DNA of 8,623 nucleotides from Methylococcaceae bacterium (GTDB lineage Bacteria > Pseudomonadota > Gammaproteobacteria > Methylococcales > Methylomonadaceae). Below are positions 1-7,200 of the stretch, one piece after another. Below the pieces are notes generated by a model, which made no database searches, was not told the origin of the DNA, and worked only from the letters and a program-made list of their open reading frames with translations. Within the stretch, counting starts at the first letter, position 1. Every line of letters starts with the position of its first letter. The stretch lies in assembly GCA_005779525.1 (NCBI GenBank), contig SXIZ01000221.1, forward strand, positions 1 to 8,623, in the 5' to 3' direction. The translations under genes and the position numbers were made by a program.

Positions 1-888
1 ACATTAAGTGCTACAGTAGAAGAGCAATTGCACCAAGGCCGCGATCAGTTACTGGAATTAAACTCCTGCCGTAAAGAACAGGCAGATGCCTTGATTGCAC
101 AAATTGAACACGAAGAAAAAGCAGCAAGTCTTTGGCCTTATATGGAAAGCTTGTTTGATTGTTACGGCGTGGACGTCGAGCAGCACTCGCAAGATTGTTA
201 TATTTTGTGGCCAAGTGAACATTTGCGGATTTCGCATTTCCCCATGTTGACTGAAGATGGTCTGACTGTGACCGTCAAGCGCGAGACTGCATTGGCGCGG
301 GAAGATATGCAGTTCTTGACCCAGGAGCACCCGTTGGTGACTGCGGCCATGGATTTAGTGCTTTCCAGTGATACGGGGAATGCTGCCGTATCTGCGGTGA
401 CGCATGCGCAATTACCCGAAGGTTTATTTTTATTGGAATTATTGTTTATTATTGAATGCTCCGCTCCGCCTGAGTTGCAGATTAGACGTTTTCTGCCACA
501 CACGCCAGTGCGAATTTTGATGGATCAAAATTTTAAAGATTTAACGGAAACCATCACGCATGAACAATTGCTGAGTACCGGGGATAGTTTTGAAGGCCAT
601 CAGGTGAGTGCGTTTTTAAATTCTAAACGTAACCAAATCACTAAAATGTTGGACTTGGCGCGGCAAAAAGCTAAATTGGAAATGGACAGAATTAGTACCC
701 AAGCCAATAAAACGATGCTTGATACTTTAGGCGGCGAAATCAAACGCTTGGCTAGGTTACGCAAAGTTAACCCAAGCATTAAAGAGCAGGAAATCGAACA
801 ATTAAAGGATGTCGTCAGACTGTCATTTAGCCATATTCAAGAAGCGCAATTGCGTTTAGATGCAGTTCGGTTTATTGTCACCAGTTAA
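1..888 (+). CDS. rapA: RNA polymerase-associated protein RapA (HepA), C-terminal part, 5' end outside window
   Basis: RapA is a Swi2/Snf2-type ATPase that binds RNA polymerase and helps recycle it after transcription; it acts in the cytoplasm. Only the last 295 codons are visible, and the frame is open from base 1 with no start, so the ATPase lobes lie upstream. What remains fits the RapA C-terminal domain. It has the stretch LHQGRDQLLELNS near the left edge, then ALAREDMQFLTQEHPL, a segment RRFLPHTPVRILMD, a long helical stretch with KRNQITKMLDLARQKAKLE, and a terminal block LRKVNPSIKEQEIEQL…RLDAVRFIV. These match, from memory, the order and wording of the E. coli RapA C-terminus (RFLPPTPVR, AVNPNIRDDEL, WRLDALRLIV). 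No frameshift or internal stop is seen. The TTG at base 28 is an internal Leu codon, not a start. The gene appears to end its own transcription unit: a terminator lies about 150 bases downstream. Confidence 0.93.
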   Translation, partial: TLSATVEEQLHQGRDQLLELNSCRKEQADALIAQIEHEEKAASLWPYMESLFDCYGVDVEQHSQDCYILWPSEHLRISHFPMLTEDGLTVTVKRETALAREDMQFLTQEHPLVTAAMDLVLSSDTGNAAVSAVTHAQLPEGLFLLELLFIIECSAPPELQIRRFLPHTPVRILMDQNFKDLTETITHEQLLSTGDSFEGHQVSAFLNSKRNQITKMLDLARQKAKLEMDRISTQANKTMLDTLGGEIKRLARLRKVNPSIKEQEIEQLKDVVRLSFSHIQEAQLRLDAVRFIVTS

Positions 889-910
889 GCCTAGTATTTT
901 TTAGGTTTTT
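887..910 (+). terminator. weak hairpin over the rapA stop codon
   Basis: Bases 887-893 can pair with 902-908 (core CCTA/TAGG plus one G-U and A-U pairs) around an 8-base loop, and the 3' arm runs into a short T tract ending at 910. The stem is short and AU-rich, so this may be a minor terminator or only a 3'-end stabilising hairpin. The stronger terminator at 1035-1075 is the better candidate for ending rapA transcripts. Confidence 0.25.
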
Positions 911-951
911 ACTGAACACGGGTGGATAGCTCTACAGAAACAGGCAGTGCA

Positions 952-971
952 GAATGTCTTGATTGATATTC
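952..971 (+). other. hairpin in the rapA-rhlE gap
   Basis: GAATGTC (952-958) pairs with GATATTC (965-971), seven pairs including one G-U, around the loop TTGATT. The sequence GAATGTCTT at 952-960 occurs again at 1043-1051, inside the 5' side of the terminator hairpin, giving a 9-base direct repeat. A perfect 10-base palindrome, AACAATTGTT, follows at 988-997. No gene was found in 889-1129: the ATG-initiated frames there are short and have no Shine-Dalgarno sequence. The stretch could be a long rapA 3' UTR or carry a small RNA ending at the 1035-1075 terminator; the sequence does not decide. Confidence 0.3.
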
Positions 972-1034
972 AGACCAGGACGTTATCAACAATTGTTCCA
1001 GGTAAATTCGTATCGCGACCACCATTAATCCTAT

Positions 1035-1075
1035 AAGCCTCTGAATGTCTTTAGACTTCAGAGGCTTGTTTTTTT
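1035..1075 (+). terminator. strong rho-independent terminator upstream of rhlE
   Basis: AAGCCTCTGAA (1035-1045) is a perfect 11-base inverted match to TTCAGAGGCTT (1057-1067). The stem continues inward, after one bulged T, with GTC/GAC around TTTA. The 3' arm is followed by G and seven Ts (1069-1075). On the opposite strand the hairpin has no T tract, so termination is directed on the + strand. It sits 147 bases after the rapA stop and 54 bases before the rhlE start, so it most likely insulates rhlE from rapA. Confidence 0.88.
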
Positions 1076-1129
1076 GTACACTTAAATTTTTTACGTTATT
1101 TTTTAAGTTATTTATTCTTTAAGGAAATT

Positions 1130-2419
1130 ATGTCATTTGATCAATTTGGCTTGGCAGCAGAAATTCTACAAGCAATTGGCGAGCAGGGCTACAAAAGCCC
1201 CACCCCTATTCAACAACAGGCAATACCCGTCATTCTGGCGGGCAAAGATATTTTGGCCGGAGCACAAACAGGTACCGGAAAAACTGCGGGCTTTACTTTA
1301 CCGCTACTGCAATTATTAAACGATGCCCCCGTCAGCCAAAGACCTCGCCCTGTGCGGGCTTTAATTTTAGTACCGACGCGCGAATTGGCGCTGCAAGTCT
1401 ACGAAAGTATTCGCAGTTATGGCAAACATCTCCCATTATTTGTGCAAGCGGTGTTTGGTGGGGTGAGTATTAATTCACAGATTCGAAATTTACATCGTGG
1501 TTGTGATATTGTCGTGGCCACGCCCGGGCGCTTATTAGACCATGTGCAGCAAAAAACCATTGATTTATCGCAGGTTAAGCATTTGGTGCTTGATGAGGCT
1601 GATCGCATGTTAGATATGGGCTTTATTCAAGATATGCGTAAAGTCGTGGCACTCTTACCCAAACAACGGCAAACGTTATTATTTTCGGCCACATTTTCTC
1701 CAGAAATTAAGGCTATTGCTGCACAATGGCTGCAGCAACCCGTACATGTGCAAGTCACGCCCGGCAACACCACGGTTGAAGCAATTGCCCAACAGGTGTA
1801 TGCCATTAAAAAAGAATATAAGCGCGAATTGCTGTCCTATTTGATCGGTCATGGCAATTGGCAGCAAGTGTTGATTTTTGTGCGCACCAAACACGGTGCG
1901 GATCGTTTGGCGAAACAATTAATGTTGGATGGGATTCGTAGCGCGGCATTACATGGAGATAAAAGTCAGGCCGCTAGAACTAATGCGTTGACGCAATTTA
2001 AAAATGGAAAAGTGACTGCTTTAGTGGCCACGGATATAGCGGCGCGTGGCTTGGATATTGAGCAATTACCCCACGTAGTGAATTACGACTTACCTCAGGT
2101 CGCAGAAGATTATGTGCATAGAATCGGTCGAACAGGTCGAGCGGGCGCAAAAGGGGAGGCAATTTCGCTGGTGTCAAATGATGAGGCTAAGCTACTGTTT
2201 GCCATTGAAAAATTTATTAAAATGCCCATTCCTCGCGTTGCAGATACGGGCTATGAAGCTGAGCCTTTAATCGGCAGCACCGAAAATGAGAAAGTGAAAC
2301 CTGTGCAAAAACCTAAAGCCCGTGCCCGAGCCCATGCGCCTGTGAAAGCAGATGCCTTCCGTTCTCAACGGCAACGTTCTAGTTCGGGGCGTTCACGCGC
2401 AAGAACTCCGGCGGTTTGA
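1130..2419 (+). CDS. rhlE: ATP-dependent RNA helicase, DEAD-box, RhlE family
   Basis: An ATP-dependent DEAD-box helicase that unwinds short RNA duplexes; RhlE proteins act in ribosome maturation and RNA turnover in the cytoplasm. The 429-residue protein carries the full motif set: Q motif GYKSPTPIQQQAIP (20-33), motif I AQTGTGKT (45-52), Ia PTRELA (82-87), GG (110-111), Ib TPGR (131-134), II DEAD (155-158), III SAT (186-188), IV around VLIFVRTK (247-254), V TDIAARGLDI (301-310) and VI HRIGRTGRAG (330-339). The start MSFDQFGL and the PTPIQQQAIP wording fit RhlE better than CsdA, SrmB or RhlB. After about residue 385 comes a basic, low-complexity tail rich in Arg, Lys and Ser, expected to add RNA affinity; length is close to the family norm. 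The ATG is supported by AAGGA at 1121-1125, four bases upstream. It is flanked by a terminator on the 5' side, so it is probably monocistronic. The leader between terminator and Shine-Dalgarno is strikingly U-rich. Confidence 0.95.
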   Translation: MSFDQFGLAAEILQAIGEQGYKSPTPIQQQAIPVILAGKDILAGAQTGTGKTAGFTLPLLQLLNDAPVSQRPRPVRALILVPTRELALQVYESIRSYGKHLPLFVQAVFGGVSINSQIRNLHRGCDIVVATPGRLLDHVQQKTIDLSQVKHLVLDEADRMLDMGFIQDMRKVVALLPKQRQTLLFSATFSPEIKAIAAQWLQQPVHVQVTPGNTTVEAIAQQVYAIKKEYKRELLSYLIGHGNWQQVLIFVRTKHGADRLAKQLMLDGIRSAALHGDKSQAARTNALTQFKNGKVTALVATDIAARGLDIEQLPHVVNYDLPQVAEDYVHRIGRTGRAGAKGEAISLVSNDEAKLLFAIEKFIKMPIPRVADTGYEAEPLIGSTENEKVKPVQKPKARARAHAPVKADAFRSQRQRSSSGRSRARTPAV

Positions 2420-2437
2420 TTCATAGAGGGGCAGTTT

Positions 2438-2481
2438 CTGGTTGGGTGTTATAAATCAATTAATCGAACACTAAAACCCAG
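2438..2481 (+). other. imperfect hairpin just downstream of rhlE
   Basis: CTGGTT (2438-2443) can pair with AA-CCAG (2475-2481, one C bulged), and GTGTT (2446-2450) with AACAC (2467-2471), around an AT-rich loop. An alternative pairing uses TGGGT/ACCCA. No T tract follows, so it is not a canonical intrinsic terminator; it may protect the 3' end of the rhlE mRNA. No clear rho-independent terminator was found for rhlE. Confidence 0.35.
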
Positions 2482-2493
2482 CAGTAATAGCCC

Positions 2494-2642
2494 TTTAACG
2501 TGTGGGAACCCTTAGCAGTTTAGCGATAGGAATCGTCGCCTTAAATTAAGGAGAGCATGTTACTAATCGCACGGATTCAGCGTGAAGGTTCGATGTCATC
2601 GCCAGATGCTAGGGTTTGATTGAAGTTTCTTCCCACGTTGAG
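2494..2642 (+). ncRNA. candidate structured RNA element (nested inverted repeats), unknown family
   Basis: The 352-base gap 2420-2771 holds no convincing full-size gene, but this part has dense nested complementarity. The closing helix pairs 2494-2502 with 2634-2642, then 2505-2508 with 2630-2633 after a 2-base bulge. A second helix pairs CCC (2509-2511) and TAGC (2513-2516) with GCTA (2608-2611) and GGG (2612-2614). Inside lie local hairpins: GCGAT/ATCG with loop AGGA (2523-2537), CCTTA/TAAGG (2539-2551), AATC-CACG/CGTG-GGTT (2565-2590) and CGAT/ATCG (2591-2601). Several pairs are G-U only when read on the + strand (2494 with 2642, 2496 with 2640, 2567 with 2588), which favours a + strand RNA. 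It is unlike tmRNA, RNase P RNA, SRP RNA, 6S RNA or c-di-GMP-I riboswitches as far as I can recall those. It may be a small RNA, a leader of the next gene, or a decayed repeat element. The pairing is hand-drawn and no energy was computed. Confidence 0.38.
2557..2619 (+). CDS. possible 20-codon leader peptide or small protein
   Basis: An ATG at 2557 opens a 20-codon frame (MLLIARIQREGSMSSPDARV, stop TGA). Its main support is AAGGAG at 2548-2553, a strong Shine-Dalgarno match, though only three bases from the ATG. Most of that site is in the 3' arm of the CCTTA/TAAGG hairpin (2539-2551), so translation could be gated by RNA folding. No family is recognised and no functional run of codons (for example repeated amino acids typical of attenuators) is present. 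The frame lies wholly within the candidate structured RNA, so it may equally be chance. Confidence 0.2.
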   Translation: MLLIARIQREGSMSSPDARV

Positions 2643-2727
2643 CTAGAACAAATCTTTATTGTTAGTAGGCTCACACTTAGATTTAGGTGATGACTAGTAA
2701 TATTAAGTATATTGGCTATAGTTGGGA

Positions 2728-2757
2728 TTGACGGTAAATAATCTATGGAAATTTAAA
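2728..2757 (+). promoter_or_regulatory. possible sigma70-type promoter for the HD-GYP response regulator
   Basis: TTGACG (2728-2733) is five of six to the -35 consensus. After 18 bases, TTTAAA (2752-2757) matches four of six of the -10 consensus. If used, the transcript would begin only a few bases before the ATG at 2772. A competing -10-like TATAGT lies at 2717-2722 but lacks a good -35. Bases 2643-2727 are AT-rich, with no other feature I can support. Confidence 0.22.
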
Positions 2758-2771
2758 TTAAAACGCTTTTT

Positions 2772-3899
2772 ATGCCAGCTATACTCATCGTAGACGATAC
2801 TTCTGTTAATCTTTCTTTGCTCAGCGAGTTATTGCAACCTCACTACCAAGTGCGTGCAGCAAATTCGGGGGCTCGGGCTTTACAAGTTGCGGTCTCTGAT
2901 CCCCAGCCAGACCTGATTTTGTTGGATGTCATGATGCCAGAGATGGATGGCTATGAAGTGATCCGCCGCCTACAAGCGGATATTCGCACTGCCAATATTC
3001 CGGTGATTTTTGTCACTTCTCTAGAAAGTATCGTAGACGAGGAGCATGGTCTAGCGTTAGGAGCGGTTGATTATATTAGTAAACCGATTAAACCAGCGAT
3101 TGTGTTGGCACGTGTTAAAGCACATTTAGAGTTAAAAGCAGCCCGAGACTGGTTACAAGACCGGAACAATGTGCTTGAAGTTGAAGTCTCCCGCAGAATG
3201 GCTGAGAACTTTCTGATTCAAGATGCCAGCATTCGTGCTTTGGCGCATCTCGCTGAAATTCGAGACCCTGAAACAGGCAATCATCTGCGCCGCACCCAAG
3301 GTTATATCAATGCCTTATGTCAGCAGTTGAAAGATCATCCACGTTTTAGTGAATTCCTAACGCCGCAACGCATTCAGTTATTGATTAAATCTGCGCCCTT
3401 GCATGATATTGGTAAAGTCGGTATCCCTGATCATATCTTGCTCAAACCCGGTAAATTAACGCCACCTGAAATGCAAATTATGAAAACCCATAGTTATCTA
3501 GGCTATTTGGCGATTCAGCAGGCTGAGCAAGATTTGGAATACCCCCTGGACTTTCTGCATTTAGCAAAGGATATTGCGCATTATCACCATGAAAAATGGG
3601 ATGGTTCCGGCTATCCTGACGGATTGGTGGGAGATGACATTCCGATTTCTGCACGCTTAATGGCGATTGCGGATGTGTTTGATGCCTTGATTTCAAGACG
3701 CGTCTACAAAGAAGCATTTACTATCGAAAGCGCGGTAAACATTATTACCCAGGGTAAAGCAAAACATTTTGATCCAGATATTGTGGATGCATTTTTAGTG
3801 GCCAGAGATGAGTTTGTGATAATTGCGGCGCGTTATGCTGACAGTGAAGAATCCTTGATCTCGAAAGTCCAGCAGCTACAAGGAGTGAAACTGCGCTAA
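2772..3899 (+). CDS. response regulator with HD-GYP domain, predicted c-di-GMP phosphodiesterase
   Basis: Phosphorylation of the receiver domain is expected to control an HD-GYP domain that hydrolyses cyclic di-GMP in the cytoplasm. Residues 1-120 are a complete REC domain: acidic pair D8-D9, phospho-acceptor D52 in LLDVMMPEMDGYE, T82 and K104 in ISKP. A helical linker (about 118-150) joins it to the HD-GYP domain (about 151-365). There the key residues are present: E162 and H171, HDIGK (211-215), H240, H270, HHE (272-274), the GYP triad 280-282 in WDGSGYP, and DVFDAL (301-306). The domain therefore looks catalytically competent. The 375-residue length fits the RpfG-like REC/HD-GYP class. The ATG is fixed by the immediate MPAILIVDD strand and an in-frame stop at 2754-2756, but no Shine-Dalgarno sequence is seen within the usual distance (GGAA lies about 20 bases away). 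The next gene is a PAS-rich histidine kinase, its likely partner, although a probable terminator lies between them. Confidence 0.94.
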   Translation: MPAILIVDDTSVNLSLLSELLQPHYQVRAANSGARALQVAVSDPQPDLILLDVMMPEMDGYEVIRRLQADIRTANIPVIFVTSLESIVDEEHGLALGAVDYISKPIKPAIVLARVKAHLELKAARDWLQDRNNVLEVEVSRRMAENFLIQDASIRALAHLAEIRDPETGNHLRRTQGYINALCQQLKDHPRFSEFLTPQRIQLLIKSAPLHDIGKVGIPDHILLKPGKLTPPEMQIMKTHSYLGYLAIQQAEQDLEYPLDFLHLAKDIAHYHHEKWDGSGYPDGLVGDDIPISARLMAIADVFDALISRRVYKEAFTIESAVNIITQGKAKHFDPDIVDAFLVARDEFVIIAARYADSEESLISKVQQLQGVKLR

Positions 3900-3961
3900 T
3901 CGCCTAAGTGCTCTGAATTAGGTTCGAATGCATAGTTGCTCGACTTGCTCCTGTGCTCATG

Positions 3962-3992
3962 GCAATTGTTTCAGGAATTGTGCGGTTTTTTT
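3962..3992 (+). terminator. probable rho-independent terminator after the response regulator
   Basis: GCAATT (3962-3967) pairs with AATTG-GC (3976-3983, one bulged T) around an 8-base loop, followed by GG and seven Ts (3986-3992). The stem is only moderately stable, but the T tract and its place 60-odd bases after the stop codon fit. It suggests that the response regulator and the kinase downstream are transcribed at least partly separately. Confidence 0.58.
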
Positions 3993-4003
3993 GGATAATA
4001 ACT

Positions 4004-4126
4004 GCGGTGCACCATACCGCTGTGGAATAATTCTCACATGACTGCGAACGCCTGCGTATCCGCAAAATTGGGTGCTGAAGTCTTATCGCGCACGCTATTA
4101 ATTTTCACTTCTCTGCGGACTCAGCG
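4004..4126 (+). other. hairpin-rich untranslated stretch upstream of the sensor kinase
   Basis: The 302-base gap 3900-4201 has no supportable gene. After the terminator come consecutive hairpins: GCGGT/ACCGC (4004-4020, containing the 8-base palindrome GGTGCACC), TGTG-GAA/TTC-CACA (4021-4038, one bulge), TGCG/CGCA (4053-4064), and GCTGA-GTC/GAC-TCAGC (4074-4082 with 4118-4125, one bulge). Nearer the kinase, an imperfect palindrome centred on CTCGCCGAG (4134-4148) could be an operator. No promoter with convincing spacing was found. The structures may form the 5' leader of the kinase mRNA or a small RNA; I do not recognise a family. Confidence 0.3.
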
Positions 4127-4201
4127 GGGGCATGTACTCGCCGAGCACTCATGGTCTAAGTGAGAGATTGTTTTTTAATCATCTAAGGAAAACAGTCAGA
4201 T

Positions 4202-7200
4202 ATGTTGCTAATTATCTGGTTACAACCCATGCGTGCGGCGCTAATGGCCTTTGTCATTGCATTGGGCCTCATCAGTAGTCTGATTGCTTACACGGAATAT
4301 GAACATGTCGAGCACGATCGCGCCGAAGTTCTAGAAATCCTCGATAGTCGACTGGAAGTGTTCAAAGACGATTTAACACAATCCCTGTCTACTGCTAACA
4401 CCCTGGCATCACTGGTGCAAGTGACCCAAGCTAATGCGCAAACTTTAGCGGCTGTGACGCAATTTATGGCGAGCATGTCACCCGCTAGTGTGCCCTTGGC
4501 TTTAGCCCCTGATGGCATCATTCGCTATCAGACAGCGGCCCTCGCTCAAAATTTGCATGGCATCAATCTCCTACAACACCCAGATTTTGCGCCAACAGCG
4601 CAAGCATCCAAACGTAGCGCCCAAATGCTGCTATCGCCTCCGGTGGCCAGTGCAGAGAATTCATGGCAAATATTGGGTCTGTTGCCAATTTTTTTGCCGA
4701 ATCCTGCAGGAAGCTCCGATTTTTGGGGATTTGCCAATGTGGTGTTACATTTCCCTCAGGATTTTGGTATTCAGCACTTACCGTTATTTGCTGGCAGCGA
4801 ATTAATATTTGAGTTGCTCGTTGAGGATACGCACCAGTATGTTGCCCAGCATTTACAAGGCAGTGTGTTAACATCTGGACTGCAGCCAGTTCAAACCCAA
4901 ATTACTGTCGCCAATACCGTATGGACCTTGTCGGCAGCTCCTGCTGCAGGCTGGCAAGATCCTAAGCGTTTATGGTTAAAATTAGCAGCGGGAGCACTCG
5001 TTAGTCTTTTATTGGCTGTAATGTTGCAGTGGATTCTGCAACGCAAACAGCAGCAGTTAGCATTGGAAGCTGAAGTACGGCGCATGAGTTTAGAAATCTT
5101 GCCGCTTAAAAATAATCTTGAAGCAATATTACATGTATCCCCAGATTTACTTTGTGAAATGGATATTGACGGGCATTGTTATCACTGTTACTGTCCGGAT
5201 GAAAGTTTGTTGCCACAGCATATTCAACATTTACGTCAGCTATTTCTGCAAAAAAACTTAGCCCCTGATATTGCTGCCGTCATTTTACCTGCTTTACAGG
5301 AAGCCTATACCTCAGGATTTACCAACGGTAAGCAACTGAGTTTCGAATTAAATGCGTTAGCTTACTATTTTGAACTGGCGGTTGCGTATCGCGCAGACGC
5401 CTTTAAGCCACGCTTTATTTTATTGGCGCGGGATATCACGCGTACCGTCAATGACGCCAAATCTTTGGCAGCCAGTGAATTAAAATTACGTGCCATTATC
5501 GATAACCAACCCGAGTGTGTGAAATTAATTGATCAAGATGGCGTCTTATTGGAAATGAATGCCTCTGGTTTAGCGATGATCGAGGCTGATAACCTCGAAC
5601 AGGTTCTGGGCAAAAATATCCTCGGCTTAGTCAATAGCGAGTATTTACAAGCGTTCAAAAAATTTAACCATAAGATATTTCAAGGTGAGCCCGGCTGTTT
5701 TGAGTTTGAAATCACCAGTTTAAAAGGCAATCAACTGTGGTTAAGGTCGCAATCAGTGCCATTTCGTGATACCCAAGGTCGAATTGTTGCTGCACTTAGT
5801 GTAACCAGTAATATTACCCAGCAGAAACAACTCGAATTTGAACGGCAATACACCAATACTTTGTTGAATGTGACCCTGGATGCGACTGACGAAGGTTTGC
5901 TGGTGGTGTCGACCACCGGGAAAATCTTATTAGTGAACCGCCGCTTTTATCAGCTCTGGCACATCCCCGACGCGCTTGAAAATTCCCAGGACGATGAGGC
6001 TTTGTTAGGTTCGGTATTAGAGCAATTAGTTGATCCGGAACAGTTTTTGTCCGAGGTGCGACGATTATACAATAGTGACCTTGAAGCGCATGATATCTTG
6101 CATTTTAAAGATGGTCGGGTCATCGCGCGTTTTAGTCGACGAGTGCTCATCAATGAAATTCATGGGCGAATTTGGTGCTTTAAAGATATTTCAGAACAAC
6201 ACCAAGCACAGGTAGCGTTAAGTGCACGCGAAGAAATTTATCGTTCAATCGTGACACAGGCGGCAGACGGCATTGTTTTGGTGGATGTTAAGACTAAAAA
6301 GTTTGCGGAATTTAATGAGGCTGCCTGCGCGCAGTTGGGCTATAGTCGCGCGGAATTTGAACAAATGACGCTGCATGACATTCAAGGTGAATTTGATTTT
6401 GCAGGCGTCGAAACAAAAGTACACGAAATTATTGTAAATGGGCATGGTGATTTCAATACCTTGCATCGACATAAAGACGGTACGCTAAGGAATGTGCGCG
6501 TCAGTAATCGTGTCATCTATTTGCACGAAAAAATGTTTTTTGCAGCGATTTTATCGGATATCACTGAATTAATGCGCATTCAGCAGGCTTTGCGGCAGAA
6601 AGATCGCTACCAGCGGGCATTGTTAGATAACTTCCCATTTATGATTTGGTTAAAAGATACTGAAAGCCGCTATTTAGCGGTTAATAAGGTGTTTCTAGAC
6701 GCGGCAGGAGTTTCAAGTTTTAATGCGATTATTGGTAAAACTGACTTTGACGTTTGGCCTGCGACACTGGCTAAAAGTTATCGTGAGGACGATGCGGAAG
6801 TGTTGCTGACCCGCTCTAAAAAGAATCTAGAAGAAAAAATTGCGGTACAAGGGGAGGTGAAATGGTTTGAAACCTACAAAGCCCCAGTGTTGGATGCTGA
6901 TAGTCAATTGTTGGGCACCGTTGGATTCGCTCGGGATATTAGCGACCGAAAATATATTGAAGAAGAGCTTCGCAGTAACCGTGAACGTTTAGATTTCGCG
7001 CTTAAAGGCTCTAACGATGGTTTTTGGGACTGGAATCTGGAAACCGACAGTGTGTATTATTCCCCCATCTGGAAATCCATGCTTGGCTATGAGGAACACG
7101 AGCTCGAAAATAATCTGACCACCTGGTTACAGCTGACCGATCCTGAACAGAATGAAATTGTGCTGCTACAAGCTTTAGATTATGTAAACGGTAAGAATAA

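Noticed and set aside
28..30. TTG as a possible start of the first gene
   Set aside because: The same frame is open back to base 1 and the residues around this codon (EEQLHQGRD) fit the interior of RapA.
198..503. Opposite-strand frame of about 100 codons inside rapA
   Set aside because: It lies antisense to conserved RapA sequence and shows no family resemblance.
1045..1122. 26-codon frame starting within the terminator hairpin
   Set aside because: It reads through the terminator and T runs, with no Shine-Dalgarno sequence and a low-complexity product.
2587..2603. GGTTCGATG resembling a tRNA T-arm
   Set aside because: The flanking bases do not form a T-stem, and no acceptor, D or anticodon arms are found.
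2491..2646. attC-like integron site: CTTTAAC at the left and GTTGAGC at the right with inverted repeats between
   Set aside because: GTTGAGC fits the GTTRRRY core, but the left box breaks the RYYYAAC pattern. The inner spacers are very unequal, the length is large, and no integrase or cassette is nearby.
2643..2771. c-di-GMP-I riboswitch before the HD-GYP gene
   Set aside because: By eye the conserved GEMM-type core sequences and paired arms are absent. The idea is left open only for an unknown class in the structured element upstream.
3921..3935. GGTTCGAATGC resembling a tRNA T-arm
   Set aside because: The five bases either side do not pair, and no cloverleaf can be built.
4146..4180. Second terminator before the kinase (CACT/AGTG hairpin followed by six Ts)
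   Set aside because: The stem is only four pairs and is separated from the T run by about eight bases, and the Ts lie within a weak GATT/AATC pairing near the Shine-Dalgarno site.
4132..4278. 48-codon ORF overlapping the kinase start in another frame
   Set aside because: It overlaps the kinase gene out of frame, has only a G run as ribosome site, and its composition looks random.
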